DNA of 64,000 nt, from positions 558,001-622,000 of the forward strand of contig NZ_SKCG01000003.1 in assembly GCF_005434915.1 (NCBI RefSeq), given 5' to 3'. The stretch's first letter is position 1. Every line of letters begins with the position of its first letter. The notes under the pieces are model-generated. The model searched no databases, was not told where the DNA came from, and saw only the letters and a program-made list of their open reading frames with translations. A program made the translations under genes and the position numbers. Shown here in pieces: positions 1 through 7,579 of this stretch. This DNA comes from Aurantiacibacter suaedae. GTDB taxonomy: Bacteria > Pseudomonadota > Alphaproteobacteria > Sphingomonadales > Sphingomonadaceae.

Positions 1-800
1 AATTCCGACCAGTTGTGGACGCCGCCGAACTTTTCGCGATCCTTCTCGGGCCAGGTGTCCGATCCGAACTCGCCTTCGCGCGGGACCACGTGGAACACCC
101 ATTTGAGCGCGCCGGTGCGCACGTCATAGGCACCGATGTCGGCAGGCGAGGAGGCATAATCGTAATGCCCGGCGGGCAGCGGTACGATGAACGTGTCTTT
201 ATATATGCGGCCCGGATTGTCGTTCATCAGCGGGCCGTTGGGGGCGGTGCCGTCGGGCCGCAGGATGCCGCGCAGATCGACACCGCCGTCGGTGCCGAAG
301 TCGGCAAAGAATTCGCCCGTCTTGGCGTTGATCGCGCGCAGGCGGCCATCGTTCTCGATCATCAGCCGCTCTTCGGTGCCATCGGCGCTGGCCCAGTAGG
401 TGATGCCGCGTGCGCCGATGCGCCCTTCGATGTTCGAGCGCCACAGTTCGGTGCCGCTGGCCGGATCGAGCGCGACCAGATTGCCATCACCCGCCAGCAC
501 GATCATCCGTCCGCCCGCCACGATCGGGTTGAAGCGCGGCGGCTGGCCTTCGCCGGTGGGAAATTCCCAGGCAACTTCGAGCTGGTTCACATTGCCGCGA
601 TTGACTTGATCAAGCGGGGAATATTGCGCCGAATCCTGGCCGCCGAGGTAAGCGTCCCATTCAACATTGGCGAGCGATGGGGCCGCGGCGCTGGTGCCTT
701 CCCCCGGCACCGTAGAACAGGCACCGAGCGCCAGTGCCAGCGCGGCTCCCAGCGCAAGACCCTGCTTTCGACGCAATGCCGGCTTTGTTTCGGTTGCCAT
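1..800 (-). CDS. PQQ-dependent dehydrogenase, N-terminal part (cut by window edge)
   Basis: The 266 visible residues begin with a lipoprotein signal (lipobox LGAC just before a mature Cys), so the enzyme is probably anchored in the membrane facing the periplasm. They continue with the quinoprotein pattern of W-containing propeller repeats (YSPLDQVN, VAWEFPTG, LVALDPASGTELW, LRAINAKTGEFF). The family oxidises alcohols, aldehydes or sugars in the periplasm with pyrroloquinoline quinone. The start ATG at 800 has an AGGA ribosome site about six bases upstream. The C-terminal catalytic region lies outside the window, so substrate and metal ligands cannot be judged. It is the third quinoprotein in 11 kb; no pqq biosynthesis genes are in view. 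Confidence 0.85.
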   Translation of the reverse strand, partial: MATETKPALRRKQGLALGAALALALGACSTVPGEGTSAAAPSLANVEWDAYLGGQDSAQYSPLDQVNRGNVNQLEVAWEFPTGEGQPPRFNPIVAGGRMIVLAGDGNLVALDPASGTELWRSNIEGRIGARGITYWASADGTEERLMIENDGRLRAINAKTGEFFADFGTDGGVDLRGILRPDGTAPNGPLMNDNPGRIYKDTFIVPLPAGHYDYASSPADIGAYDVRTGALKWVFHVVPREGEFGSDTWPEKDREKFGGVHNWSE

Positions 801-953
801 GTTCAATCCTGCTCCCACACTTGTGCGCAGCCGCTTTCGGCTGATCCCTGAACGCCTGCCTAGCCTCTTCACAGGGCATTCAACAAGGGGCAAAAAGGTA
901 ACGAGTTTGACAAAATCCGAAATAGTGCTGGTCTCGCGCCAGTCGAGGGCGGC

Positions 954-1616
954 CTATTGGCCGCCGCTTTCGGCCTGCAGCTCATGCCCGGCGACGGTGC
1001 CTTCTGGGCTGGCTTCTGCGCCTTCGAGCGGTCGCTCGATCTCGGCATTGGCGGCGAAGATAGTTGAGTTTGTCATTCCGCCGCTCGCCTCAAGCCGCAA
1101 GGTGACATTGTCCAGGCTGCGGTTCTCCCAGAACCAGCCGTGAATGCCGCTGAAGGCGGGCAGGTAGGTGCCCTGCATGGCCTTGGCATCGCCGATGCCA
1201 TAGCTCTCGGTCAGCTCGGTGCCGCCATCGAAGGGGTGGGCGTGCATGTCGTAGTGGAGTTCGCCGGTGCCCTCCCAACGGAAGGCGACCTTCTCGCCCT
1301 CAGGAATTGTGTACTTGAACTCGACCGATTCGAACGGGGCCAGCTCGTATTCCCACACGTCGCTTACGCCATCGAGTGGGGCGGGGGCACTGTTGGACAG
1401 AACGAGCACCTCCTGCTTTTCCATCCGTTCGTTGCCGCGCAGCGTCTCGTCACCGACCGGATCGGCGATTTCGGTCAGCCCCATTTTTTTGCCCACGCCG
1501 GTCGGGTCATATCCGGTTTCGGCGGGCAGCACGAACAGCACCGCGATGGCGCCGACCAGCACCAGCAGGATGGCGACGATCCATGGGAGTTTCGACTTCG
1601 AAGCGGCTTGGGTCAT
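954..1616 (-). CDS. Single-pass membrane-anchored protein, function unknown
   Basis: This 220-residue protein has one strong transmembrane segment near residues 10-29 followed by a soluble domain that should face the periplasm. That domain is rich in beta-strand-like sequence and contains a His cluster (ELHYDMHAHPF) that could bind metal. The start at 1616 is chosen because ATG overlaps the stop of the upstream HupE-like gene (ATGA), which implies translational coupling. The longer frame upstream lies inside that gene. I do not recognise a named family; similar proteins in sphingomonads tend to be described only as transmembrane anchor proteins (memory, unchecked). Its fixed position after HupE and a cytochrome suggests a shared role in metal or redox chemistry. 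Confidence 0.75.
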   Translation of the reverse strand: MTQAASKSKLPWIVAILLVLVGAIAVLFVLPAETGYDPTGVGKKMGLTEIADPVGDETLRGNERMEKQEVLVLSNSAPAPLDGVSDVWEYELAPFESVEFKYTIPEGEKVAFRWEGTGELHYDMHAHPFDGGTELTESYGIGDAKAMQGTYLPAFSGIHGWFWENRSLDNVTLRLEASGGMTNSTIFAANAEIERPLEGAEASPEGTVAGHELQAESGGQ

Positions 1617-2323
1617 GACGAAAGGTATCCTGAAACTTGTACGTATGTAAGAATAAGACCGACGGCGATCAGCGCCACGTTGGCCAGTTTGGCGAAGGTG
1701 GCAAAGCCTGCCCGGTCGCGCCATGCGCCGAGCAGCAGCACCACGAAGGTGAGCACGAGCACTTGCCCTAGCTCAACCCCGATATTGAACGATATCAGAT
1801 TGATAAGAAGGCCATCGGAGGACATGTCGAGGTCCATCACCTTGGTGGCGAGGCCGAGGCCATGGAACAGCCCGAACACCAGCACTGCGATGCGGGTGTC
1901 GAAATTGAGGCCGAGCCGGGCAAAGCCACCCAGGTTCTCGACGCCCTTGTAAACCACCGACAGTCCGATGATCGCGTCGATGATATAGGCGTTGCCGCCG
2001 ATCCCCAGCAGCACGCCGCCCAGCAGGGTGAGCGAATGGCCGATGGTGAACATCGAGACGTAAAGCACCACGTCCTTCAGCCGCCGCAGGAAGAACACCA
2101 CGCCGACGAGAAAGGCGATGTGATCGTATCCCGTCACCATATGCTTGGCGCCGAGATAGAGGAACGGCAGCGGTGCCGCCCCGCCTGTCGACTGGACGAA
2201 GGCCTTGTCCCCCTCTGCCACGTCGTGCGCCAGGGCCGGCTCTGCCAGCATCAGCGCGACCAGCGTCAGCGCCGCAAGCGCGGCCAGCGGTGGGGCAGAG
2301 GCCTGCTCAGGAGCTCTGCGCAT
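1613..2323 (-). CDS. HupE/UreJ-type integral membrane protein
   Basis: This 236-residue protein has an N-terminal signal-like segment ending in ALAHD, so the mature protein would start with a His-Asp. About six further hydrophobic helices follow. The first carries the family signature (GAKHMVTGYDHIAFL) and another has FTIGHSLTLL; these His and Asp residues are the presumed metal ligands of HupE/UreJ proteins, which are linked to nickel, cobalt or copper uptake. The ATG at 2323 overlaps the end of the upstream cytochrome gene by 17 bases, and the gene overlaps the downstream anchor-protein start by four. No hydrogenase or urease is in the window, so the metal is open. Its placement beside quinoprotein dehydrogenases is notable. 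Confidence 0.8.
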   Translation of the reverse strand: MRRAPEQASAPPLAALAALTLVALMLAEPALAHDVAEGDKAFVQSTGGAAPLPFLYLGAKHMVTGYDHIAFLVGVVFFLRRLKDVVLYVSMFTIGHSLTLLGGVLLGIGGNAYIIDAIIGLSVVYKGVENLGGFARLGLNFDTRIAVLVFGLFHGLGLATKVMDLDMSSDGLLINLISFNIGVELGQVLVLTFVVLLLGAWRDRAGFATFAKLANVALIAVGLILTYVQVSGYLSS

Positions 2324-2819
2324 CGCCAGCAGCCGCCTCAAGTTCGGCCGGTGGGTACATCTGATGGCAGGCCGAGCAGACATTGTAGACGGTGCCGCCC
2401 ACTTCGAACACGGCATCGGGGTCTTGATCGAGCGCGGCCTGTTCGGCCTTCTTCGAAACCTCATCCAGCCCGTTGGCAAAGACGAGCCAGTCCTCGCCGC
2501 GGCCTTCGGCATAGCCATCGCTCTGCAAATCCTTGGCCAAGCGCTGCATCTTGCGTGCGGCCTCGGCCAGTTTCGCCCATTCCTCGTCGGTTTCCGGTTC
2601 GAATTCCTCTTCGACCACCGCCCCATCGGGCTCAAGCCGACTCTCGAACTTGACCGCTCCCCAATAGATGTCGGCCGTCGGCTGGACTTCGTTGGCCATC
2701 ATCTGCTGGACGGTGCCGTAAGGCAGATCGGCGGCCTCCGGCTCGCTGCTGCAAGCCGCCAGCGCCAGCAGTGGGAATAGGGCGATTCGGTTTGTGCGCA
2801 AGGGCAGGAACTTGATCAT
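2307..2819 (-). CDS. Class II (cytochrome c'-like) c-type cytochrome lipoprotein
   Basis: The 170-residue product has a clear lipoprotein signal (LAAC, mature Cys about residue 23). One heme-attachment motif, CSACH, lies near the C-terminus (about residues 148-152) after a mostly helical region. A C-terminal CXXCH after a four-helix core is the arrangement of class II cytochromes c. It is probably an electron carrier or sensor anchored in the periplasm. It is the first gene of a leftward unit with HupE-like and anchor-protein genes. A perfect tandem 14-base duplication lies directly upstream of its ribosome site. No redox partner can be proved, but three quinoprotein dehydrogenases nearby need periplasmic acceptors. 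Confidence 0.8.
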   Translation of the reverse strand: MIKFLPLRTNRIALFPLLALAACSSEPEAADLPYGTVQQMMANEVQPTADIYWGAVKFESRLEPDGAVVEEEFEPETDEEWAKLAEAARKMQRLAKDLQSDGYAEGRGEDWLVFANGLDEVSKKAEQAALDQDPDAVFEVGGTVYNVCSACHQMYPPAELEAAAGDAQSS

Positions 2820-2833
2820 AGCAACCTCTCGTA

Positions 2834-2861
2834 TTCTATCAGACTGCTTCTATCAGACTGC
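2834..2861. repeat. Tandem direct repeat, 2 x 14 bp, upstream of the cytochrome lipoprotein gene
   Basis: The 14-base unit TTCTATCAGACTGC occurs twice without a gap (2834-2847 and 2848-2861), perfectly conserved. It lies 15 to 42 bases upstream of the start codon at 2819, within the likely promoter or leader. It could be two operator half sites on the same face of the helix, or a recent slippage duplication. Confidence 0.85.
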
Positions 2862-3018
2862 CGCCGAACTGACAGGGTAAGTTGACAAAGTCTGTTTTTT
2901 CGCGTCAATCGCCGTTGCGTAAATCTGTCGTAAAGCTTGCATTCTCCATAGCAAGGTGAGCGAAAAGTCGGGAATATTTTTCTGGCTCGATAATTATACA
3001 TTGGAAGGATTTTTTGGA

Positions 3019-3414
3019 ATGGCTTTCGAGACGACCGCATCTGGCAAATGGACCCGTGCCGGCATCGCCGCGATTGCGCTTGGCGCGTTGGGCGTGCCGG
3101 CCATCGGCGCGCTGGCCATGCCTGCTGAAGAAGCGGCTGCAACAGCATCCGCCGATGCTCCGCTGACCGAAGAGCAGAAGGCCGAAAGCAAGGCGCTGTT
3201 CAGCCAGTTCGCCTGCGGCTCGTGCCATGCTCTGGCCGAAGCTGGCGGTACCGGCCACATCGGCCCCGAGTTCGACGGCAACGAAGGCCTCGACAAGGCC
3301 TACATCGTGAACATCGTGAATAACGGTCAGGGCGCGATGCCAAGCTTCGGCGGCATGATTGACGAGGCTCAGATCGATCAGCTCGCGACCTATATCGTGC
3401 AGGTAAAAAAGTAA
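3019..3414 (+). CDS. Class I c-type cytochrome, periplasmic
   Basis: This 131-residue protein has an N-terminal hydrophobic export segment (about residues 14-32). A single cytochrome c fold follows: heme motif CGSCH at about 66-70 and a plausible axial Met in GAMPSFGG near residue 107. It ends in the usual C-terminal helix (QIDQLATYIVQ). The start at 3019 follows a good ribosome site (GGAAGGA at 3003); the open frame reaches back to 2956, but that extension lacks signal-peptide character. It likely accepts electrons from the PQQ dehydrogenases encoded on either side and passes them to an oxidase. The gene is read toward the quinoprotein operon and shares a terminator with it. Confidence 0.88.
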   Translation: MAFETTASGKWTRAGIAAIALGALGVPAIGALAMPAEEAAATASADAPLTEEQKAESKALFSQFACGSCHALAEAGGTGHIGPEFDGNEGLDKAYIVNIVNNGQGAMPSFGGMIDEAQIDQLATYIVQVKK

Positions 3415-3438
3415 CCGCAGCGCTTCGGAAACGATCCC

Positions 3439-3478
3439 AAAAAGGGCCGGTGAAGCATCTGCTTCGCCGGCCCTTTTT
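3439..3478. terminator. Bidirectional rho-independent terminator
   Basis: A long stem (AAAAAGGGCCGGTGAAGC pairing with GCTTCGCCGGCCCTTTTT, one G-T pair) with a four-base loop. It is A-rich on the left and T-rich on the right, so it can end both the cytochrome c gene from the left and the quinoprotein operon from the right. Confidence 0.92.
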
Positions 3479-3482
3479 GCGC

Positions 3483-4466
3483 TTAGTCGGCAGGCGTAGC
3501 GGGCGGGGTCGCAGCGCTGGTCTGGGCGAAGTAATTGGTGACTCCGTCCGGATCGTTGAGCCACACCGTGGTCAGGCCGAAACCGGTCAGCCGGTTAAGC
3601 GGTGTCTCCACCGTGATGCCGCGATGCTTGCCGCGCGCATCGACCAGCGCGGCATCGCTGACGACATACTGAATGCCCGAAGAGCCGCTGTCGGCGGGCA
3701 AGTCCTCGCCCAGCTTGTAAAGCAGCAGCGTCGTTTCCCCGAGGGCATAGGGATAGAACTCGGTGCCTAGCAGCGGCGCATCCATTTTGGGTAGTTCCTC
3801 CAGCCCCACGAAGTCGCGGTAGAAGGCGCGGCTTTCCGCCAGATTCGAGACCTGAATGCCGACGTTTACGCCATCGTCGGCATTGTCCTGCGCGTCGGGC
3901 GTGGCGATGAGGATGATGTCTAGCCCCGCCGGATCGCTCACCAGCGCCTGCTTCGCGCCATCGGCTCGCTGCACGAACTCGGGCGCGTCGAAGCCTGCTT
4001 CCACGAACCGTTCGCGCACCACATCGGCATCGGGGTAGTGCAGCATGAGGAAGCGAATGCCCGTGCCGCCCCTGTAGCCGCCTTCGAGGTTGTACAGCCG
4101 GTCGCCCTGCTGGCCGGCCGACAGCTTGATCTGCATCGAGCCAACCCCGGTGAGGATCATCTGCTGCGTGCTGGTAAGCTGGATCGGGCTCAGCGAACGC
4201 AATGCCAGGGCTTGGGTGTAGAAGGCCACCATCTGCTGGGTCAGATCGCGCGGGAAGCGTCGGAACACGTTCATGCCCTCGGCGGTGAACAGCGCGGAAT
4301 TGTCCGCCTCAAGCTGCGCCTCGGTCAGTTCGCCCGGCTTGTAGGCGAGGTCGGGATCGGTATCGAGCACCGCGCCTTCGGGGGTGGTGACCACGCCCGC
4401 GTCTTGCGCCGCGGCACAGCTCGCCGCGAGCGCGAGGGTGGCGACACCCAGCAATATTGTGCGCAT
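3483..4466 (-). CDS. Exported VOC (glyoxalase/dioxygenase-fold) protein
   Basis: The 327-residue product has an N-terminal export signal (LLGVATLALAASCAAAQ; the Cys makes a lipoprotein possible, but the box is atypical). The body looks like two VOC modules, roughly residues 85-185 and 195-320. The second holds VGIQVSNLAESRAFYRDFVGL, typical of the start of a VOC repeat, and ends in WLNDPDGVTNYF. VOC proteins include extradiol dioxygenases, glyalases and binding proteins; an exported one is unusual. The start at 4466 is set by AGGAGAGG five bases upstream; an ATG at 4484 lacks this. It is the last gene of the five-gene operon. The activity is unknown. Confidence 0.8.
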   Translation of the reverse strand: MRTILLGVATLALAASCAAAQDAGVVTTPEGAVLDTDPDLAYKPGELTEAQLEADNSALFTAEGMNVFRRFPRDLTQQMVAFYTQALALRSLSPIQLTSTQQMILTGVGSMQIKLSAGQQGDRLYNLEGGYRGGTGIRFLMLHYPDADVVRERFVEAGFDAPEFVQRADGAKQALVSDPAGLDIILIATPDAQDNADDGVNVGIQVSNLAESRAFYRDFVGLEELPKMDAPLLGTEFYPYALGETTLLLYKLGEDLPADSGSSGIQYVVSDAALVDARGKHRGITVETPLNRLTGFGLTTVWLNDPDGVTNYFAQTSAATPPATPAD

Positions 4467-4476
4467 TTGTCCTCTC

Positions 4477-6441
4477 CTAGTCATCGGGCAAGGCCCAGAC
4501 GATCACGCGTTCAGCATTGGCCGGAGCGCCATTCTCGTCAAGCACCGGTTCGCCCGTTGCTCCGGTGGCGACCACGGCGAGATATTGCCGGCCATCCTTG
4601 CCGAGGTAACTCATCGGGATGGTCTGCGCGGCATAGTCGAGCTGTTCGCTCCACACGAGGTCGCCGGTCTGGCTGTCGAAGGCGCGGAAGATACCGTCGC
4701 TGGTCGCGCCGATGAAGACCAGCCCGCCTGCGGTGACGGTGGCCCCGCCGATCCAGTTAATCGCGCCGGTGTCGCGCTTGCCCTCGGCCAGCTGCGGGGT
4801 GGTGCCGAGCGGAGTGGCCCAGGCGATTTCGCCGGTGTTGGCGTCGACCGCGATCATCCGGCCCCAGGGCGGACGGATGCAAGGCAGCCTCACATCGCGC
4901 CCGTTTGCGTCCTTGAAGCTGGCGTTGAAGCCTGAATAGGCGCCAGGGCCGATCAGGCTGCCCCGGTCATAGGGCTGGGTCGATCCGCGCGTGCCGTTGC
5001 CATAGTTGCCTTCAGGGTCGCGCTCCTCGATCCAGCCGATCGAGCCGCCCTCGGAGATGTTGACGTAAACGTAGCCGGTAGTCGGATCAGCCGCGCTGCC
5101 GCCCCAGACAGAACCGCCATTGTGCGGCATGTTGATCGAGGCGCGGGGCGGATCGCCATCCTTGTGCAGGAAGAACGGGGTGAACGGCCCGGCGTTGAAG
5201 AACTGGCCGCCGTAGCTGTCCAACAACGCGCGGCAAGCGGCGGCGTGTTCGGCGTTCGTATCCTCGGCGGTGACGACATCCTCGGGGTTCCACCACATGC
5301 GCTGCAATGGCTCGGGCTTGACCGGCATCGGCTGGGTGGGGGAATACCATTCGCCCGGCACGTCGCCGCGCGCCACCAGCTGTTCTCTCACCCCGTGGAC
5401 GGGTTCGCCGGTGGTGCGGTCGAGAATGTACATTAGGCCGTTCTTGCCCGTAAGCGCCAGCGCCCTGATCGGCGTGCCATCCTTCACCACGTCGACCAGC
5501 ACCGGCGGGCCGGGCAAGTCCCAGTCCCACAGCTCGTGGTGGATCGCCTGAAAGTGCCACTTGTATTCGCCGCTATCGATGTCGACCGCGACCAGCGAAT
5601 TGGCGAACAGGTTGTCACCCGGCCGGTCGCCGCCCCAGTAGTTCTGGCCGGGGCTGCCGAGCGTCATGTAAAGCGTGTTCGTCTCGATATCGGCGGTGGT
5701 GTACCAGACCCACATGTTCGCGCCGGGCCGATCCTTCCAGCCATCGTCTAGCCAGGTCTCGTGGCCCAGCTCGCCCGGATGCGGGATGGTGTTGAAGGCC
5801 CATTTGAACGCGCCCGTCACCGCATCGAAGGCGCGGGTGTCGCCATCCGGCCCCTTGTCCAGCTCGGGCGTGAGCGCGCCGATCACCAGCGTGTCGCGGA
5901 AGATGCTCGGCGAGTAGGAATAGTTCGCACCCTCAAACGGGGCCACGCCATCGGTGCCGAAGCCTCTTGCCAGCTGCCCGTTCGAGGCGTTGATTGCCAC
6001 CAGCGCATTGCCGGTCGAATAGAACAGCCGCGCCTCGTGCGTTGCATCGCCCGGCCAATAGGTGACGGACCGGCGCACGGTTGCCCCCTCGACCTGATGG
6101 CGCCAGATTTCGCGGCCCGTGTCCGCCTCCAGCGCCACCACCGCATCGCCGGTCGGCAGGTACATGCGCCCGTCGATCACAACCGGCACCGTGCCTGCCA
6201 TGATCGAGCCGCCGCCCTCGGGGCGTAGTCGGAATTCCCAGACCCGCTTTAGCCCATTCACGGTGTCGCGCGAGATCTGATCGAGCGGGACGTAGCGCTG
6301 GCCCGAATGATCGCGAGCATAAAGCGGCCAGTCACCAGGCGTATATTCCTGCGCTATCGCAGGCAGATTCTCCTGTGCCTGAGCGCCGGATAACCCCGCG
6401 ACAAGGCCGGCCGTCACGAGCGACTTGATAAAAATCCGCAT
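4477..6441 (-). CDS. PQQ-dependent dehydrogenase, glucose-dehydrogenase-like group
   Basis: A 654-residue quinoprotein with a signal peptide (cleavage after about residue 22, SGAQA). It has eight-bladed propeller repeats throughout and no cytochrome domain, so it needs an external acceptor. The region HHELWDWDLP (about 301-310) matches the catalytic Asp segment of membrane glucose dehydrogenase-type enzymes, with Asp at 306 and again at 308. It probably oxidises a sugar, polyol or alcohol in the periplasm. A 46-base gap separates it from the hydrolase gene upstream, and the VOC gene follows after ten bases. The substrate is unknown; the DxD pattern alone does not prove lanthanide use. Confidence 0.9.
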   Translation of the reverse strand: MRIFIKSLVTAGLVAGLSGAQAQENLPAIAQEYTPGDWPLYARDHSGQRYVPLDQISRDTVNGLKRVWEFRLRPEGGGSIMAGTVPVVIDGRMYLPTGDAVVALEADTGREIWRHQVEGATVRRSVTYWPGDATHEARLFYSTGNALVAINASNGQLARGFGTDGVAPFEGANYSYSPSIFRDTLVIGALTPELDKGPDGDTRAFDAVTGAFKWAFNTIPHPGELGHETWLDDGWKDRPGANMWVWYTTADIETNTLYMTLGSPGQNYWGGDRPGDNLFANSLVAVDIDSGEYKWHFQAIHHELWDWDLPGPPVLVDVVKDGTPIRALALTGKNGLMYILDRTTGEPVHGVREQLVARGDVPGEWYSPTQPMPVKPEPLQRMWWNPEDVVTAEDTNAEHAAACRALLDSYGGQFFNAGPFTPFFLHKDGDPPRASINMPHNGGSVWGGSAADPTTGYVYVNISEGGSIGWIEERDPEGNYGNGTRGSTQPYDRGSLIGPGAYSGFNASFKDANGRDVRLPCIRPPWGRMIAVDANTGEIAWATPLGTTPQLAEGKRDTGAINWIGGATVTAGGLVFIGATSDGIFRAFDSQTGDLVWSEQLDYAAQTIPMSYLGKDGRQYLAVVATGATGEPVLDENGAPANAERVIVWALPDD

Positions 6442-6487
6442 TACCCCATCCCAGCTGACTATGTCTCTGGGTAATTAGTTACAAATC

Positions 6488-7579
6488 CTAACTATCTGTC
6501 AAGCCCTGTTCGCTGATCCAGCCGGAAAGCAGGGCGGCGATGTCGTCGCTATTGCGCTCGAGCTGCATCGCGTGGCCGTTGCCGTGGATGCCGTGATCTT
6601 CGAGCCGCAGGTGCTCGACCTGGCATCCGGCCTGCGCGAGGAAGTGGACCATCGCGTGGTTATCGCCCGCCATCCAGCTTGCCTCGGCGGTGACGACGAC
6701 AATTGGCATATGCGCAAGATTGGGCAGGCGGCGCGCGGGTTCGGCCTGCACCTTGTAGGCGACGAGGCCCGGTCCCGGCGAGGGCTGGTCGGCGCTGGTC
6801 AGAGTGTCGCCCTCGGCCAGCGGTGGATCGAAGGTGAGCGGGGCATGGGTGATGCCATAGGGCAGCGCGCCGCTGATTGCTTCGAACGGCGGGCCGAGCG
6901 GCTCCACCGCTACGATGGCGCGCACCAGCTCGGGCCGCGCGTCGGCGATCAGCCAGCCGGGCGGGCCACCGGCGGAGTGGGTGAGCAGCACCGCCGGGCC
7001 GATCAGGTCGAGCAGTTCGGCCCCGGCGCGCTGAGCGTCGATCTGGCTTTGCGCATGGTCGGCGAGGGTGGGGCCGGTCCCGGCGAGAAACGACAGGAAA
7101 GCGGGGTCTTCTAGCGTGCCATCGCCCGGCCACTGGCTGTGCAGCTTGGCCTGCGGGTAGTTGTCGTCAAAATCACCGGGGCGGGTGAACAGCCGTTCGA
7201 GGAAATAGGTCGGGCCGGGCTTGCCCATTTCGCCCTGAAACTCGGGGTTGAACGGGCTGCGGCCATGTTGCGGACGGTCGACCAGGTAGACCGCCCAGCC
7301 ATGGCGCACGAACCAGTGGACCCAGCCTTCGCGCCTGTCGGCGGTGCCAAGGAAGTCGGTGCCCTGGCCACCGCCGCCGTGGATCATCACGATCGGCAGT
7401 TGGTGCTTTAGATCGCGCGGAATCCAGTATTCGACATATTGCTGCCCGCGCATGGCCTTGCCTGCCAGCGGGTGGTCGATCAGCTCGCCGCCGGTCCAGA
7501 GGAAGCCGTGCGCCGCCAGTTCGAGCGGGTTATTGGCTCCAGCCGCGTGCAGGTCGGCGGGGCGATAGGAGCGGGTCAA
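6488..7579 (-). CDS. Alpha/beta hydrolase, esterase-like
   Basis: The 363-residue protein has the oxyanion strand HGGGGQG (about 67-73), a nucleophile elbow THSAGGPPG with Ser about 202, and a late His-rich turn (DHGIHGNGH, about 327-336) that would supply the catalytic His. No signal peptide is seen, so it acts in the cytoplasm. The start is a TTG at 7579 that overlaps the stop of the FAD hydroxylase gene (TTGA); no ATG fits before the conserved fold. It may hydrolyse an ester or lactone made by the neighbouring dehydrogenases and hydroxylase. The family is broad, and the substrate cannot be named. Confidence 0.85.
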   Translation of the reverse strand: MTRSYRPADLHAAGANNPLELAAHGFLWTGGELIDHPLAGKAMRGQQYVEYWIPRDLKHQLPIVMIHGGGGQGTDFLGTADRREGWVHWFVRHGWAVYLVDRPQHGRSPFNPEFQGEMGKPGPTYFLERLFTRPGDFDDNYPQAKLHSQWPGDGTLEDPAFLSFLAGTGPTLADHAQSQIDAQRAGAELLDLIGPAVLLTHSAGGPPGWLIADARPELVRAIVAVEPLGPPFEAISGALPYGITHAPLTFDPPLAEGDTLTSADQPSPGPGLVAYKVQAEPARRLPNLAHMPIVVVTAEASWMAGDNHAMVHFLAQAGCQVEHLRLEDHGIHGNGHAMQLERNSDDIAALLSGWISEQGLTDS

